21,525 nucleotides of DNA, from assembly GCA_002189035.1 (NCBI GenBank), contig NEEC01000510.1:1-21525 (forward strand), written 5' to 3'. The first letter of the stretch is position 1, and the number at the start of each line of letters is the position of its first letter. The DNA comes from Utricularia gibba (Eukaryota; Streptophyta; Magnoliopsida; Lamiales; Lentibulariaceae). Made by a program: the position numbers and the translations under genes. A model generated the notes under the pieces. It searched no databases. It was not told the DNA's origin and worked only from the letters and a program-made list of their open reading frames with translations. Positions 21,401-21,525 of this stretch are shown here, in pieces.

Positions 21401-21525
21401 TGAGGACAAAAGGATGCAATCGATGAATACAATGTTGCATTTGTTTAAATTGCGATATCACGTGCACCCCACATGATTTTTTCAACAACTTACTTTATAC
21501 TTGAGAAGGCGGTCTTTGGGTGCAC
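18494..21525. repeat. Class A homogeneous run to the right edge, nine full units plus a partial
   Basis: Units start at 18494, 18803, 19116, 19426, 19734, 20046, 20359, 20669 and 20981, plus the partial unit at 21293 that stops at GTGCAC. All are class A, 308-313 bp. Distinguishing changes include CCCAAAGTAG (two bases lost) before 19116 and before 21293, TGTTCC in 19426, GGTTTTCGGTTGCC in 20359 and ATGCAATC in 21293. The array continues beyond the window. Confidence 0.95.

Larger units (their letters stand above)
1..21525. repeat. Tandem satellite DNA array, about 311-bp monomer, 69 full units plus one partial
   Basis: The entire window is a head-to-tail array in one orientation with no interruption by unrelated DNA. 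Phased on CGTTCGG, unit starts run 1, 306, 617, 921, 1236 and so on to 21293; the phase is a convention, not a biological boundary. The usual spacing is 303-316 bp, with outliers of 271, 274, 288, 290, 293 and 300 bp. One intact A unit is 44.6% GC by hand count. No ORF exceeds 95 codons. Those present start and stop at the same monomer positions in different copies, and frame is lost at each indel, so none looks like a gene. I found no rRNA, tRNA, telomeric repeat or transposon end. Such long uniform arrays are typical of eukaryotic centromeric, subtelomeric or knob heterochromatin. The family is not one I recognise, and the host taxon cannot be named from this. Confidence 0.97.

Noticed and set aside
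1-21525. Many short ORFs of 60-95 codons on both strands with the recurring peptide VSCSPAKKVMYLL
   Set aside because: They recur because the DNA recurs. Frames break at each indel, unit length is not a fixed multiple of three, and the same stretch is read in several frames and on both strands. There is no sign of selection on a reading frame.
1-21525. CRISPR array
   Set aside because: Units of about 311 bp are contiguous with no unique spacers between short repeats, and no cas gene is present.
1-21525. Subrepeats of a ribosomal intergenic spacer
   Set aside because: Spacer subrepeats can look like this, but the array exceeds 21 kb with no rRNA gene in the window, so an ordinary satellite is the simpler reading. 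It is not strictly excluded beyond the edges.

Overview
The whole 21.5-kb window is one head-to-tail satellite DNA array. I see no protein-coding gene, RNA gene, transposon or unique sequence, and both edges cut through the array. Phasing each unit on the recurring CGTTCGG motif gives 69 complete units plus a 233-bp partial unit at the right edge. Most units are 303-316 bp and the intact form is about 313-314 bp. The array is almost certainly eukaryotic heterochromatin (centromeric, pericentromeric, subtelomeric or knob type). I do not recognise the monomer family, and the sequence alone does not reveal the species.

There are two monomer classes, roughly 85-88% identical by eye. Class A carries AACAGC, GCTAGGAAC, CGGGCCCGCG, GAGGACAAAAGG, GATGAATACAATG and GATATC. 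Class B carries AACCGC, GCTGGGAAC, CTTGACCCCG, GAGGTCAACTGG, an A-run of about 6-9 before ATGATGC or ATGATCC, and GATGTC. Both keep an octamer-like ATGCAAAT, an ATCGAT and a CACGTG-GTGCAC block.

Layout: positions 1-12591 are a nearly strict A-B dimeric higher-order repeat of about 615-625 bp. It is broken by one clear A/B chimera (3076-3384), a second mosaic unit (9558-9845) and several shortened A units (6510, 8972, 10158 and 10746). At 12592 the pattern changes to runs of A only, with single B units at 14453, 17557 and 18183. The last eleven full units and the partial unit (18494-21525) are all A. Inside this A-rich domain, shared private variants recur every 3.10-3.11 kb, which is ten monomers, suggesting an imperfect second-level higher-order repeat.

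Two signals deserve a second look. First, small deletions fall disproportionately on the columns where A and B differ. That could be a consensus-calling artefact between near-identical repeats, or a trace of A/B exchange. Second, a hand count in one intact A unit shows no CpG depletion (15 observed, about 15.4 expected), which is unusual for an old, heavily methylated satellite. All open reading frames are shorter than 100 codons and are by-products of the repeat.
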